From Pedobacter sp. MC2016-24 (GTDB taxonomy: Bacteria > Bacteroidota > Bacteroidia > Sphingobacteriales > Sphingobacteriaceae), in assembly GCF_015223055.1 (NCBI RefSeq), contig NZ_JADFBX010000002.1, positions 124,001 to 188,000 of the forward strand: a DNA stretch of 64,000 bases, written 5' to 3'. The number at the start of each line of letters is the position of its first letter. The first letter of the stretch is position 1. Below are positions 16,200-24,521 of this stretch, one piece after another. A model generated the notes under the pieces. It made no database searches. It was not told the DNA's origin and saw only the letters and a list, made by a program, of their open reading frames with translations. Position numbers and translations under genes: made by a program.

Positions 16200-18920
16200 T
16201 TATTTTACTTCATAAGTATATACGGCTCTGGCCAGATGACCCATCATGTCAATTCCTTCTACCACAATTCGGTATTGCCCGGCCTGATCTGTATTGAAAT
16301 AACTGATGGCACTTTTTCCTTCCGGATTGGTGATGAGATTCGGTTTCCAGTATACTGTCGTTCTAAGGTCCGGTTTATTATCTGGCACAGCCGGATCATA
16401 TTTAGGCGCGTAAAACTCTCTGCCCAGGTAATATCCTTTCGGGGCATAAGTAATGATACCCGGTGCAAAAGTTGATCCAGAATATCCACCACCCCTTTTG
16501 GTGGTAATAACCAGGACACCACCACCACCTTGTGAACCATAAATGGCGGTGTAATTGATTGATTTTAAAACTTCAACACTTTCCACATCGCTGGGCTGAA
16601 TGTTGTCCAGGAAATCCGAGCCTACGTTCATCCCGTCCAGTATAATCTGCATCGGTACTTTGCCCGACATACTGGAGAACATATTCCGTGTCAGGTAGGG
16701 TACCCCACCTTCAATGATCAATCCAGCTACGCGGCCCTGTAAACATTGCGACAATGTCACGCAATTTTGCAACATTTCGGCAGTCAGGGTAAAATCGGCC
16801 TGACCGGCACCATTCAGGTTATTCGAGTTTTTGGCGGGGTTCTTTTTTTCTACAATATTCACTTCATTCAGTATGATGCTGCGTTCCAGCAATCCACGTT
16901 TGGTCAGCTCATCAAAATAGTTATTGCTTTGTTTCAGATAACCAGCCAGCGCCTCGTTCACATTGACTTCTATATCGCCGGTATTTTTATTGCGCGTTAC
17001 AATTTGTCCGGCTACAACATCCAGTTTAATGTCTACGTTTTTCTTGTTCTTGCCGGTACGCCCCTGAACGATAAACTTGGTGCTGTCTCCAAAAATCAAT
17101 TTATCAAAATTGAAACGTCCCTGGGCATCAGTCAAAGTATCAACGGCAAAGAAACCACCTGAAGATGAAAACAGAGATACCTTGCTATTCGGTAAGGGTT
17201 TGCCGCCATAACTGGTCAGCACCCCGCTAATGGCCAGTGATTTCTCTGGCTGGAAAGTAATGATCGCTGGGGCATTGTTGATGACATTTTTCCATAAAAT
17301 CCTTCTCCATCCTTGTGTAAGCATCAGGTTGTCTAAATCCTGTGCTGTTTTTTCATCACTGTTTAAGAAATAATAGTTTGGATTTTCAACATAGCCTGGT
17401 ATATCAGATTTCAGCAGAATGTCTGCAAAAATATTGCTTTCATTTTCAGGATCCGGGATCACTACCGAGGCATTGGTTACCGCGATAGAGAAGCTACCCT
17501 GTACCGGTTTGTCTGCAAATTTGCTCAGGAGGCTGATGTCCAGCTTTTCCCTTCTGGCATAGCTGGGTTTCAATCCCTCAATACTGGTGTTGATGCGTTC
17601 GTCCAGGTTATTGGAAAAGGCAAGACGTTCACAAATTGGCACATTGGCTTCATTGAACAAAGTGAACTGAATGATGCCTGCTGGCAGGTCTTTTTTAGGA
17701 ATGGAAGCACTGATCAGTTGTTTTTCTGAGTTTGGCTTGCTCACAAAATACACATTGCCATTATTTTGTGCAACCAGTTTAAGTTGCTTGGCACCCATCA
17801 GGTCTGGACTCATCAGTATCCTGATGTTGAGCTTATCAGCTCCGTTGTTGTTAACCGACAGGATATAGCCGCTGGTTTGAACTTTAGGTAGGTTTAAGGT
17901 TTGCTGAGAGCCATCCTTAAAGCTTACTTTTGCCGTATAAATCCGTCCTGGTTGTGGATTGATGATGAAATTTCCCATGCCCAGGTGACTGCTGCTGAAC
18001 TTGTTCACTTCTGTTCCGGTATCGTCCAGAATGGTACCGCTGACGTCTTCTCCGCGGCCTGCAGGATTAACCGCTTTAAAGCCGATCCGGTTGGGAAGCC
18101 CTTCAATGATATTACCGCTTTCAGGGAAAAATTGTACGTCGACTGCGTTGGAAGTGGCTTCTATTGGAATTTCTTTAACCGTCTTTTGTTTATTCGGCAG
18201 GGTGATGGTGGCAATAATTTTTCCTGATTTATATAGCGTTGGCTGGGTATTCAGGAAATCAAAATTTACTTCCCCTTCGGCGTTGGTCACCACTTTGCCC
18301 TTAGCCAGGTTCCTGGAGTTAAGGCGAATTTCATAGCTGACGTCACTTTCCGCGTAAGGCAAATTATTTTTATCTGTGAATTTGATCCTGGTACTCACCT
18401 TTTCAGCCGTGTTCTGTTTGCTGAAAGCATAGCTGGTACTGGTAAATACTTTATTGGCCCAGGAGTTACCGATTTTAATGGTTTTATCAAAAAAGAACTC
18501 CGGACCGGCATTTCTCATCCACTGGGTGTAGGCGCGGATCCTGTAATTCCCTTCGTTTAAAGAGTCGGGCAGTTTAAAATCTCCCCAGCTTACACCACCA
18601 CTTACCGGAATCTTAATTTGCTTTTTGATGGAGTCTTTTTCATTGATCAACTCAACATATAATGCTTTGCTGATGTCGGAAGGTTCGGAGCTTGAAGCAT
18701 TTAGGATATAAGCTTTAAACCAAATGTCATCTCCAATGGCGTAATAAGGCTTATCTAAATGAAGGTGAACTTTTTCCTGCGCATATTTTTTGTTGTATTC
18801 ATCCATCCTTTTCAGGAGCTGGCTGAAGGGGTCATCGTCTGCAGTATAAGCGAGTGTCACAACTACTCCCAGGAGAAAGAGTATAGGGATAATGAATCTG
18901 GATTTCATATTTTTTGACAT
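16200..18920 (-). CDS. secreted macroglobulin-like (MG2) protein with a TonB receptor-plug domain
   Basis: I choose the ATG at 18920 (or the one at 18908); the longer frame to 18944 would begin inside a hairpin. A signal peptide (SRFIIPILFLLGVVVTLA) is followed by an alpha-2-macroglobulin MG2-like domain (about 45-150, VHLHLDKPYYAIGDDIWFKA), further beta-sandwich repeats, and a plug-like domain near residues 690-800 (LQGRVAGLIIEGG, ILDGMNVGSDF, AIYGSQGGGGVLVITTKRGG). No beta-barrel follows, only a short C-terminal domain. It is a Bacteroidota-specific architecture of unknown function at the cell envelope. It ends 9 bases before the isomerase gene, so the three genes at 14550-18920 are probably one operon. 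Confidence 0.82.
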   Translation of the reverse strand: MSKNMKSRFIIPILFLLGVVVTLAYTADDDPFSQLLKRMDEYNKKYAQEKVHLHLDKPYYAIGDDIWFKAYILNASSSEPSDISKALYVELINEKDSIKKQIKIPVSGGVSWGDFKLPDSLNEGNYRIRAYTQWMRNAGPEFFFDKTIKIGNSWANKVFTSTSYAFSKQNTAEKVSTRIKFTDKNNLPYAESDVSYEIRLNSRNLAKGKVVTNAEGEVNFDFLNTQPTLYKSGKIIATITLPNKQKTVKEIPIEATSNAVDVQFFPESGNIIEGLPNRIGFKAVNPAGRGEDVSGTILDDTGTEVNKFSSSHLGMGNFIINPQPGRIYTAKVSFKDGSQQTLNLPKVQTSGYILSVNNNGADKLNIRILMSPDLMGAKQLKLVAQNNGNVYFVSKPNSEKQLISASIPKKDLPAGIIQFTLFNEANVPICERLAFSNNLDERINTSIEGLKPSYARREKLDISLLSKFADKPVQGSFSIAVTNASVVIPDPENESNIFADILLKSDIPGYVENPNYYFLNSDEKTAQDLDNLMLTQGWRRILWKNVINNAPAIITFQPEKSLAISGVLTSYGGKPLPNSKVSLFSSSGGFFAVDTLTDAQGRFNFDKLIFGDSTKFIVQGRTGKNKKNVDIKLDVVAGQIVTRNKNTGDIEVNVNEALAGYLKQSNNYFDELTKRGLLERSIILNEVNIVEKKNPAKNSNNLNGAGQADFTLTAEMLQNCVTLSQCLQGRVAGLIIEGGVPYLTRNMFSSMSGKVPMQIILDGMNVGSDFLDNIQPSDVESVEVLKSINYTAIYGSQGGGGVLVITTKRGGGYSGSTFAPGIITYAPKGYYLGREFYAPKYDPAVPDNKPDLRTTVYWKPNLITNPEGKSAISYFNTDQAGQYRIVVEGIDMMGHLARAVYTYEVK

Positions 18921-18927
18921 AAATAAC

Positions 18928-18957
18928 AAAGCCTCAATATACAAATATTGAGGCTTT
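18928..18957 (-). terminator. hairpin between dcd and the macroglobulin-like gene
   Basis: AAAGCCTCAATAT (18928-18940) pairs perfectly with 18945-18957 around a 4-base loop, a 13-base-pair stem. On the minus strand it follows dcd and is followed by TTTGTTATTT, so it reads as a modest intrinsic terminator. It also lies only 8 bases before the next gene's start, so it may act as a leader hairpin. Confidence 0.6.
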
Positions 18958-18985
18958 ATTTATGGAATTAAAAAACAGGTGTTTT

Positions 18986-19522
18986 TTAAAATTTATTCTT
19001 CCACATCATGCTTTCTACGGGCTTGGTTGTTTTGTTGTTGTACTTGGCGTTGTTTTTTGCATTGTACATGGTTTCTATACTACCTTCCACCACAAAATAA
19101 ATCAGCTGACCAATCGGCATGCCGGCATAAATTCTTACAGGCTGGGCACAGGATATCTCCAGTGTCCAGGTATTGCAAAAGCCTACATCGCCTTTTCCGG
19201 CAGTGGCGTGAATGTCAATCCCCAGTCGGCCGGTACTCGATTTTCCCTCTAAAAAGGGTACATGTGCATGTGTTTCTGTATATTCCAGCGTTACACCTAA
19301 ATACAGCGTTCCGGGCTGCAATACAAAACCATCTTTCGGAATTTCGAAATGTTCAATTTTGTTGTGTGCTTTGGCATCCAGCACACGGTCTTTATAAGTA
19401 GCCAGGTATTTTCCCAGATGTACATCATAGGAGTTCGTACCCAGGCATTCCGCTGTGAAAGGTTCAATGATAATTGTACCCTTATCTATTTCTTCCAGAA
19501 TTCGTTTATCGGAGAGGATCAT
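18986..19522 (-). CDS. dcd: dCTP deaminase
   Basis: This 178-residue enzyme would deaminate dCTP to dUTP, feeding dTMP synthesis through dUTPase. Family motifs are readable in order: the N-terminal ILSDKRILEEI, IEPFTAECLGTNSYDVHLG, FLEGKSSTGRLGI with the nucleotide-binding serine/arginine pair, and GKGDVGFCNTWTLEI. The active-site region SSxGRxG and the C-terminal lid (AKYNNKTTKPVES) are present. The length matches monofunctional bacterial Dcd. It is divergent from the phosphopantetheinyl transferase gene with about 150 bases between. Confidence 0.94.
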   Translation of the reverse strand: MILSDKRILEEIDKGTIIIEPFTAECLGTNSYDVHLGKYLATYKDRVLDAKAHNKIEHFEIPKDGFVLQPGTLYLGVTLEYTETHAHVPFLEGKSSTGRLGIDIHATAGKGDVGFCNTWTLEISCAQPVRIYAGMPIGQLIYFVVEGSIETMYNAKNNAKYNNKTTKPVESMMWKNKF

Positions 19523-19671
19523 GATGTATTGAAATATAATGGTGTTGTCAGGTCTTTAACACAACAAAATCCGATTTTAGCGCTTCAAAAGCGGGATTTT
19601 TGCAGGTTTCAAGTATTTCGACGAAATTATGATTAATTTAAGATACTTTTGCATTGTTTTCTAAAATAGAG

Positions 19672-20313
19672 ATGCCTGTAGTTTTTAACAAAAATATTGA
19701 CGACGATACCATACTTGCGGTATGGAAGATCGAAGAAAGCGAAGAGGAACTGGTTTCTGGTTTGCAACTGAAGCAACATGAACTCGATTTCATCTCCTCT
19801 TTAAACAATGGTAAACGTTTGCTGCACTGGCTGAGCACCCGCTTACTCCTGAGGACCATGCTCAACACTTCGGATTATATCGATTGCCGCATGGACGAAC
19901 ACGGTAAGCCTTACCTGGTTGATCTGGATTATCACATTTCCTTAAGTCATTCCTACGATTATGCTGCGGTAATTATCGGTAAAAAAAGAAAAGTTGGGGT
20001 AGATATCGAGTTGATCAAACATAAAATAAAAGGCATCAGGCATAAATTTCTCTCAGATGTAGAGTTGGCGCAAAAACAGATTGGTGACAATATCAATGGG
20101 CTTTACGTATGCTGGTGTGCTAAGGAGGCCATTTATAAATGGAATGGGCGGAAAGGTCTGGAGTTTAAGCAGGACATGCACATCAAACCTTTTAAATTGA
20201 AAGACGAAGGACAACTGAATGCACTGGTTGATTTGCCTGGGGGTACAACAGAACTTACAGTACAGTATTTTAAAACCAGGGATGGTTACATGCTGGGCTA
20301 TGTAGTTGCTTAA
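19672..20313 (+). CDS. 4'-phosphopantetheinyl transferase superfamily protein
   Basis: I set the start at the ATG at 19672 (MPVVFNKNID); an in-frame ATG 18 bases earlier lacks support. The 213-residue protein has the Sfp-type signature: ISLSHSYDYAAVII, then VGVDIE, and WCAKEAIYKW with the Mg-binding glutamate and lysine. It would move phosphopantetheine from CoA to a carrier protein such as ACP. The two-half Sfp length is longer than the short AcpS type. It stands 10 bases before lipB, which acts on acyl-ACP, so the pair is consistent with carrier-protein metabolism. The partner carrier cannot be inferred further. Confidence 0.9.
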   Translation: MPVVFNKNIDDDTILAVWKIEESEEELVSGLQLKQHELDFISSLNNGKRLLHWLSTRLLLRTMLNTSDYIDCRMDEHGKPYLVDLDYHISLSHSYDYAAVIIGKKRKVGVDIELIKHKIKGIRHKFLSDVELAQKQIGDNINGLYVCWCAKEAIYKWNGRKGLEFKQDMHIKPFKLKDEGQLNALVDLPGGTTELTVQYFKTRDGYMLGYVVA

Positions 20314-20323
20314 GTTTTGCACA

Positions 20324-21019
20324 ATGAATAAGAAAGTAGAATTTATAGATTGGGGACTGATCGATTACCAGGCTGCCTGGGATCGGCAGGAGTCTGTGTT
20401 TAACCAGACCGTTGCAGTTAAAACACAAAACCGGACGGATGGAACTACACTGGAGACACCCAATTACCTCATATTTTGTGAACATCCGCATGTATATACA
20501 CTTGGCAAAAGCGGCCATCCGGAAAATCTTTTACTGGACGAGGCCGCGCTAATAGACAAGCAAGCCACTTATTATAAAATTAACAGGGGCGGCGACATCA
20601 CCTACCACGGGCCGGGCCAAATTGTTGGCTATCCCATTCTAGACCTGGACAATTTCTTTACCGATATACACCTTTATCTCAGAACACTTGAAGAAGCCGT
20701 GATCCTGACCATGGCAGACTATGGCCTGGCTGGCGAGCGGTATCCTGGTTTTACCGGGGTGTGGCTCGATGCAGATAATGACCGGGCCCGTAAAATCTGT
20801 GCAATGGGGGTAAGGTGCAGCCGCTGGGTAACCATGCACGGCTTTGCTTTCAATGTAAATACCAACCTGGATTATTTCAAAAATATCGTCCCTTGTGGTA
20901 TAGACGATAAAGATGTAACCTCAATGCAACGCGAATTGGGATCAGCCTTGGACATGAATGAAGTTAAAATGCGCTTAAAAGGCCATATTGCCTCCTTGTT
21001 TAAAATGGAATTGTGTTAA
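20324..21019 (+). CDS. lipB: lipoyl(octanoyl) transferase
   Basis: This 231-residue LipB moves octanoyl groups from octanoyl-ACP to lipoyl domains of 2-oxoacid dehydrogenases and GcvH. Motifs visible are RGGDITYHGPGQIVGYPILD, the lysine in KICAMGVRCSRWVTMHGFAFN, and the catalytic cysteine in IVPCGIDDKDVTSM. The start is the ATG at 20324; a TTG 18 bases earlier overlapping the upstream gene is less likely. It follows the phosphopantetheinyl transferase by 10 bases on the same strand. Confidence 0.96.
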   Translation: MNKKVEFIDWGLIDYQAAWDRQESVFNQTVAVKTQNRTDGTTLETPNYLIFCEHPHVYTLGKSGHPENLLLDEAALIDKQATYYKINRGGDITYHGPGQIVGYPILDLDNFFTDIHLYLRTLEEAVILTMADYGLAGERYPGFTGVWLDADNDRARKICAMGVRCSRWVTMHGFAFNVNTNLDYFKNIVPCGIDDKDVTSMQRELGSALDMNEVKMRLKGHIASLFKMELC

Positions 21020-21103
21020 ACAAATTTTGAGAATTGTCAGAATTTTGTTTGTTTTTCTCCTATAAATATTATATTTACAAAATACTAGAAAAATATACTA
21101 CTT

Positions 21104-21637
21104 ATGGAACAAGAATCTTACTCTGCCGTTGGGGCAGGCATTGGCATGTTTGGTGTCATTCTTTATCTGGGCATTATTGTGCTTTACATTGTCGGAATGT
21201 GGAAAGTCTTCGAAAAGGCTGGAAAACCGGGATGGGCCGCAATTATACCTATTTATAACATTATCATTTTATTAGAAATTATTGGCAAACCGACCATCTG
21301 GATCCTTTGGATGCTGATCCCTTGCGTAAACATTGTGTTTCTGATCTGGGCAACAAATCTGATGGCTAAAAGCTTTGGTAAAACTGAAGGTTTTACAGTG
21401 GGCTTAATTTTATTGCCTTTTGTTTTTTATCCACTCTTAGGTTTTGGTGATGCCCGTTATTTAGGCCCATCAGCAGCAGAAGCTCAAAATGGGTTCAATG
21501 GTGGCAACAATCCTTTTGGTGGAACGAACAATCCGTTTAACAACACAAACAATCCGTTCAATTCTCCAAATAACCCATTCAACAACCCTAACAATCCGGA
21601 AGATCCGAATAAACCAACAACTCCGCCACAAGCATAA
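21104..21637 (+). CDS. DUF5684-type small membrane protein with an Asn/Pro-rich repeat tail
   Basis: This 177-residue protein has a first membrane helix (about residues 8-27), the family block WKVFEKAGKPGWAAIIPIYN, and two to three further helices between residues 45 and 112. The C-terminal 50 residues are low complexity, rich in Asn, Pro and Phe, with five 7-residue units of the form NNPFxxx. The DUF5684 family is widespread in Bacteroidota and has no settled function. The hydrophilic tail probably extends into the periplasm or cytoplasm as a flexible linker. A strong terminator follows 24 bases after the stop. Confidence 0.82.
   Translation: MEQESYSAVGAGIGMFGVILYLGIIVLYIVGMWKVFEKAGKPGWAAIIPIYNIIILLEIIGKPTIWILWMLIPCVNIVFLIWATNLMAKSFGKTEGFTVGLILLPFVFYPLLGFGDARYLGPSAAEAQNGFNGGNNPFGGTNNPFNNTNNPFNSPNNPFNNPNNPEDPNKPTTPPQA
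21506..21610 (+). repeat. in-frame tandem repeat of 21-base units (NNPFxxx)
   Basis: Five contiguous 21-base units each encode NNP plus four residues: NNPFGGT, NNPFNNT, NNPFNSP, NNPFNNP, NNPEDPN. Codons vary between units, so the repeat has diverged at base level while keeping the Asn-Asn-Pro motif, which suggests selection on the protein. Confidence 0.85.
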
Positions 21638-21639
21638 CC

Positions 21640-21981
21640 GTGGCCTTTGTTTTACATATTTTATCCGCCTGGTCTTCTTTTTTAGGCCAGGCGGATATTT
21701 TTTTTCTACCCTGCCCATTTAAATACCTCACCGGTGTTGACTGTCCGGGGTGTGGCTTTCAAAGATCTTTGCTCGCCTTGCTGCAAGGAAACCTGAGCCG
21801 CAGCTTGCACTTGTATCCCGCAACCATCCCGCTGTTGGTTACTTTTGGTACGGCCTGGCCAGCTAAAAAACTGATACCTGAGAACTGGGAATTGCTGATT
21901 AAAATTTTATACGTCATTACCGGATCTGTCATCCTGATCAGTTATTTGATCAAACTCTTTACCGGGCATGTGCATGGCTAA
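21640..21981 (+). CDS. DUF2752 domain protein
   Basis: This small membrane protein carries the DUF2752 signature PCPFKYLTGVDCPGCGFQRS followed by LLALLQGNL and two hydrophobic segments. No ATG exists upstream of the signature, and the only usual start in frame is the GTG at 21640, two bases after the upstream stop (113 residues). That start places the first 20 codons across a strong terminator hairpin, so a later non-standard start is possible. DUF2752 proteins are short membrane proteins of unknown function with a conserved cysteine pair. Confidence 0.72.
   Translation: MAFVLHILSAWSSFLGQADIFFLPCPFKYLTGVDCPGCGFQRSLLALLQGNLSRSLHLYPATIPLLVTFGTAWPAKKLIPENWELLIKILYVITGSVILISYLIKLFTGHVHG
21662..21705 (+). 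terminator. intrinsic terminator inside the 5' end of the DUF2752 frame
   Basis: TATCCGCCTGG (21662-21672) pairs perfectly with CCAGGCGGATA (21687-21697), an 11-base-pair GC-rich stem with a 14-base loop, followed directly by eight Ts. It is a convincing terminator for the DUF5684 gene ending at 21637, yet it falls inside the reading frame of the following gene. Confidence 0.85.
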
Positions 21982-22024
21982 GGTTTCATAAAACCACAGT
22001 GGACTGCACTTCGTAAATATCTTC

Positions 22025-22732
22025 ATGAAATTTCTTGTAATTATTGGTGCTTTAGTGGTAATATTGAGCTGTAAAAAAAGTGCATCTCAAACCATGAACG
22101 ATCATTCAGATTTTAACATCGGCGGAAGTGGGACTTACCTGGCTATAGGCGATTCTTATACCATTGGTGAGGCCGTTCCCCTGGAAAGTAATTTTCCTTA
22201 CCAGTTATCGGCGGCGTTAAAAACCAAGGGTATAGACCTCGGTAAACCAAACATCATTGCCAAAACCGGCTGGACTACCGATGAACTGCAAGCGGGCATT
22301 CGTACGGCCGCTTTGAAGGATAAGTTTAAGGTTGTGACCTTATTGATCGGAGTAAATAATCAGTACCGGGGCGGGTCAACCACAACTTACAGAAAAGAAT
22401 TTAAGGAGCTGTTACAAACAGCCATCGACTTTGCCGGAGGTATTCAAAAACATGTTTTTGTAGTCTCAATACCAGACTGGGGTGTTACGCCCTTCGGAAA
22501 AAGTAGTGGACGCGATCAGCAAGCGGTTTCCAGGGAAATCGATGTCTTCAATGCAATCAATAAGGAAGAAACCCTGGCGCTGGGCATCAGTTATACCGAC
22601 ATTACACCTGGATCCAGAAAAGCAGCTACCGATCCCGGACTGACGGCAGCAGATGGATTGCACCCCTCAGCCAGGATGTATGCAGAATGGGTTTCGTTAC
22701 TCGCTCCTTCAGTTGTTCAGCAATTGAAATGA
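22025..22732 (+). CDS. SGNH/GDSL-family hydrolase lipoprotein
   Basis: This 235-residue protein begins with a lipoprotein signal peptide (VVILSC, lipidation at C16). The SGNH blocks follow in order: block I AIGDSYTIGE with the nucleophile serine, the glycine region IIAKTGWTTDEL, block III LLIGVNNQYRGG with the asparagine, and block V DGLHPSARMYAEW with the Asp-His pair. It should be an esterase or acetylhydrolase held at the envelope. The substrate (polysaccharide acetyl, lipid or other ester) is not evident. Its stop lies one base before that of the convergent RDD gene. Confidence 0.9.
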   Translation: MKFLVIIGALVVILSCKKSASQTMNDHSDFNIGGSGTYLAIGDSYTIGEAVPLESNFPYQLSAALKTKGIDLGKPNIIAKTGWTTDELQAGIRTAALKDKFKVVTLLIGVNNQYRGGSTTTYRKEFKELLQTAIDFAGGIQKHVFVVSIPDWGVTPFGKSSGRDQQAVSREIDVFNAINKEETLALGISYTDITPGSRKAATDPGLTAADGLHPSARMYAEWVSLLAPSVVQQLK

Positions 22733-22733
22733 T

Positions 22734-23471
22734 TTATTCTGCGTTTGCAGTAATGTGGTTATAATCTTTAACCACAACTTTTAAAAATTCGAGTTCATTG
22801 ATGCCTTCCGGAAGTTGACTGATCCCCAGGTGTGCAGCTACTTTGGCCGACATGGTATAGATCAGGTCATGGTTATAGGTTTGATAATAGGTACTCAGCA
22901 CTTCGTGGATGAGCTCTACATCCCGGTCACTCAGTTCAGCCACATTGGTTATTAAAGGTACATAATCTGCTTCTGTGAATGGTCTGAATGCAATGTGCTC
23001 TATTTTGGTTGGCGGAACAGTTTTAATGACTGTCGTTCCGGCTACGATATCACCAATGCGTTGTTTCTTTTCAGATAACGCAATACAAATCAAACCCCCA
23101 ACTTGTCCGGTTAACACGAAATCTACCAGTCTGAAAACCCAGCGAATAAAGTATTGCCCGATACTTGCCTGTCCGCCATCCAGACTGATGACTTTAATTT
23201 TCATCATCTTCTTGCCAACGCACTGGCCGTTCATGAAAATTTCGCAAACCAGGTTATAAAAAACGTAAATGACAACAAAAATGCCGATCAGTACGTAAAA
23301 GATAGTTGGTGACTTAAAGGAAACGGTCAGTAGTCCTGAAAATATAATTAAGATATACAGACCGAAAAAAAGGGCCAGGTCAATAAGCCGCGCAGCAATG
23401 CGTTCACCCAGCCCTGCTATTGGGTAATCAATTTCTACATGCTGACTGGTGTTTACTTTTATCGTCTCCAT
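22734..23471 (-). CDS. RDD family membrane protein
   Basis: The start is set at the ATG at 23471 (METIKVNTSQHVEI); the longer frame uses a TTG. The RDD signature is GERIAARLIDLALFFG near residues 24-39, followed by membrane helices at about 32-55, 64-86 and 110-135. A cytoplasmic C-terminal part of about 100 residues follows and is rich in charged residues. RDD proteins have been linked to ion exchange and osmotic stress in a few bacteria, but most are uncharacterised. It is divergent from the SpoIIM-like gene (93 bases apart) and belongs to the same conserved neighbourhood as the next six genes. Confidence 0.9.
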   Translation of the reverse strand: METIKVNTSQHVEIDYPIAGLGERIAARLIDLALFFGLYILIIFSGLLTVSFKSPTIFYVLIGIFVVIYVFYNLVCEIFMNGQCVGKKMMKIKVISLDGGQASIGQYFIRWVFRLVDFVLTGQVGGLICIALSEKKQRIGDIVAGTTVIKTVPPTKIEHIAFRPFTEADYVPLITNVAELSDRDVELIHEVLSTYYQTYNHDLIYTMSAKVAAHLGISQLPEGINELEFLKVVVKDYNHITANAE

Positions 23472-23564
23472 ACGTATCAAATATAGTATTGCTGTTTAAT
23501 TTATTCTTGGAAAATTGATTTTTGTAACTATTTTAACAGAAAATTAGATTTTCAACAAGAAAAA

Positions 23565-24521
23565 ATGAGAGAGGCGCTGTTTGTAAAACAAAATTCAGGA
23601 AAGTGGAAGGCTTACGAACAGTTACAGTCCGGCAATCCCGACGAGCTTGCCGACCGCTTTGTCGACATCACAAACGACCTCGCTTATGCCAAAACCTTTT
23701 ATCCCGAGTCTAAAACTACAGCTTATTTAAACGGCCTGGCTTCAACCTTGCACCAGTCCATCTATAAAAACAAGAAAGAAGATACCAATCGATTCCTGCT
23801 TTTTTGGAAAGCAGAATTGCCGGTCTTATTTTATGCCTATCGCAGACAGTTGCTGTATGCCTTTTTGTTTTTTCTGACCTTTTGTGTGATCGGTGCATTG
23901 TCTGCAAAATACGATGATACTTTTGTGCGGTTAATCCTGGGAGATCGTTATGTGAACATGACCAATGAAAATATTGCTAAGGGAGATCCTTTTGGCGTAT
24001 ATAAGCAGCAGGGCGAGGTTGCCATGTTCCTGATGATTGCGGCAAACAACATTTATGTGTCCTTGATTGCTTTTGTAAGCGGGGTATTCCTGGGGATCGG
24101 GCCGATTTATGCCATGCTGAAAAATGGAATTATGCTTGGCTCTTTCGAGTATTATTTTTTTAGCAAAGGCCTTGGTGCCGAGTCGGTACTTGTCATCTGG
24201 ATCCATGGAACGCTGGAAATTTCGGCCATTATCATCGCTGGAGCCGCAGGGTTGGTGTTGGGGCAAGGTTTATTGTTCCCCAAAACATATACACGTCTTG
24301 AAGCCTTTAAACGCAGTGCAAAAGATGGGACTAAGATAGCCCTGGGCATCATCCCCATCATTATCCTGGCTGCCTTTTTTGAAGGTTTTATTACCCGCCA
24401 TACAGGTATGCCTTTATGGTTGAGTATCAGTATTCTTGGCGGTTCTCTATTGTTCATCATCTGGTACGTGATTTTGTACCCTTATCAATTAAATAAACGC
24501 AATCAAACTACCTTAAAATGA
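23565..24521 (+). CDS. stage II sporulation protein M (SpoIIM)-like membrane protein
   Basis: This 318-residue protein has a soluble N-terminal half (about 1-95) and five or six membrane helices afterwards. The SpoIIM/DUF95 features are present: NNIYVSLIAFVSGVFLGIGPIYAMLKNGIMLG followed by the HGTLEISAI block. In sporulating Firmicutes SpoIIM works with SpoIID/P in peptidoglycan remodelling; this organism does not sporulate, so the function here is open. It is the first gene of a six-gene operon with overlaps, ending in MoxR and DUF58 genes. Confidence 0.88.
   Translation: MREALFVKQNSGKWKAYEQLQSGNPDELADRFVDITNDLAYAKTFYPESKTTAYLNGLASTLHQSIYKNKKEDTNRFLLFWKAELPVLFYAYRRQLLYAFLFFLTFCVIGALSAKYDDTFVRLILGDRYVNMTNENIAKGDPFGVYKQQGEVAMFLMIAANNIYVSLIAFVSGVFLGIGPIYAMLKNGIMLGSFEYYFFSKGLGAESVLVIWIHGTLEISAIIIAGAAGLVLGQGLLFPKTYTRLEAFKRSAKDGTKIALGIIPIIILAAFFEGFITRHTGMPLWLSISILGGSLLFIIWYVILYPYQLNKRNQTTLK

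Noticed and set aside
20306..20323. TTG start giving lipB six more residues
   Set aside because: The ATG at 20324 gives the usual LipB length and does not overlap the upstream gene.
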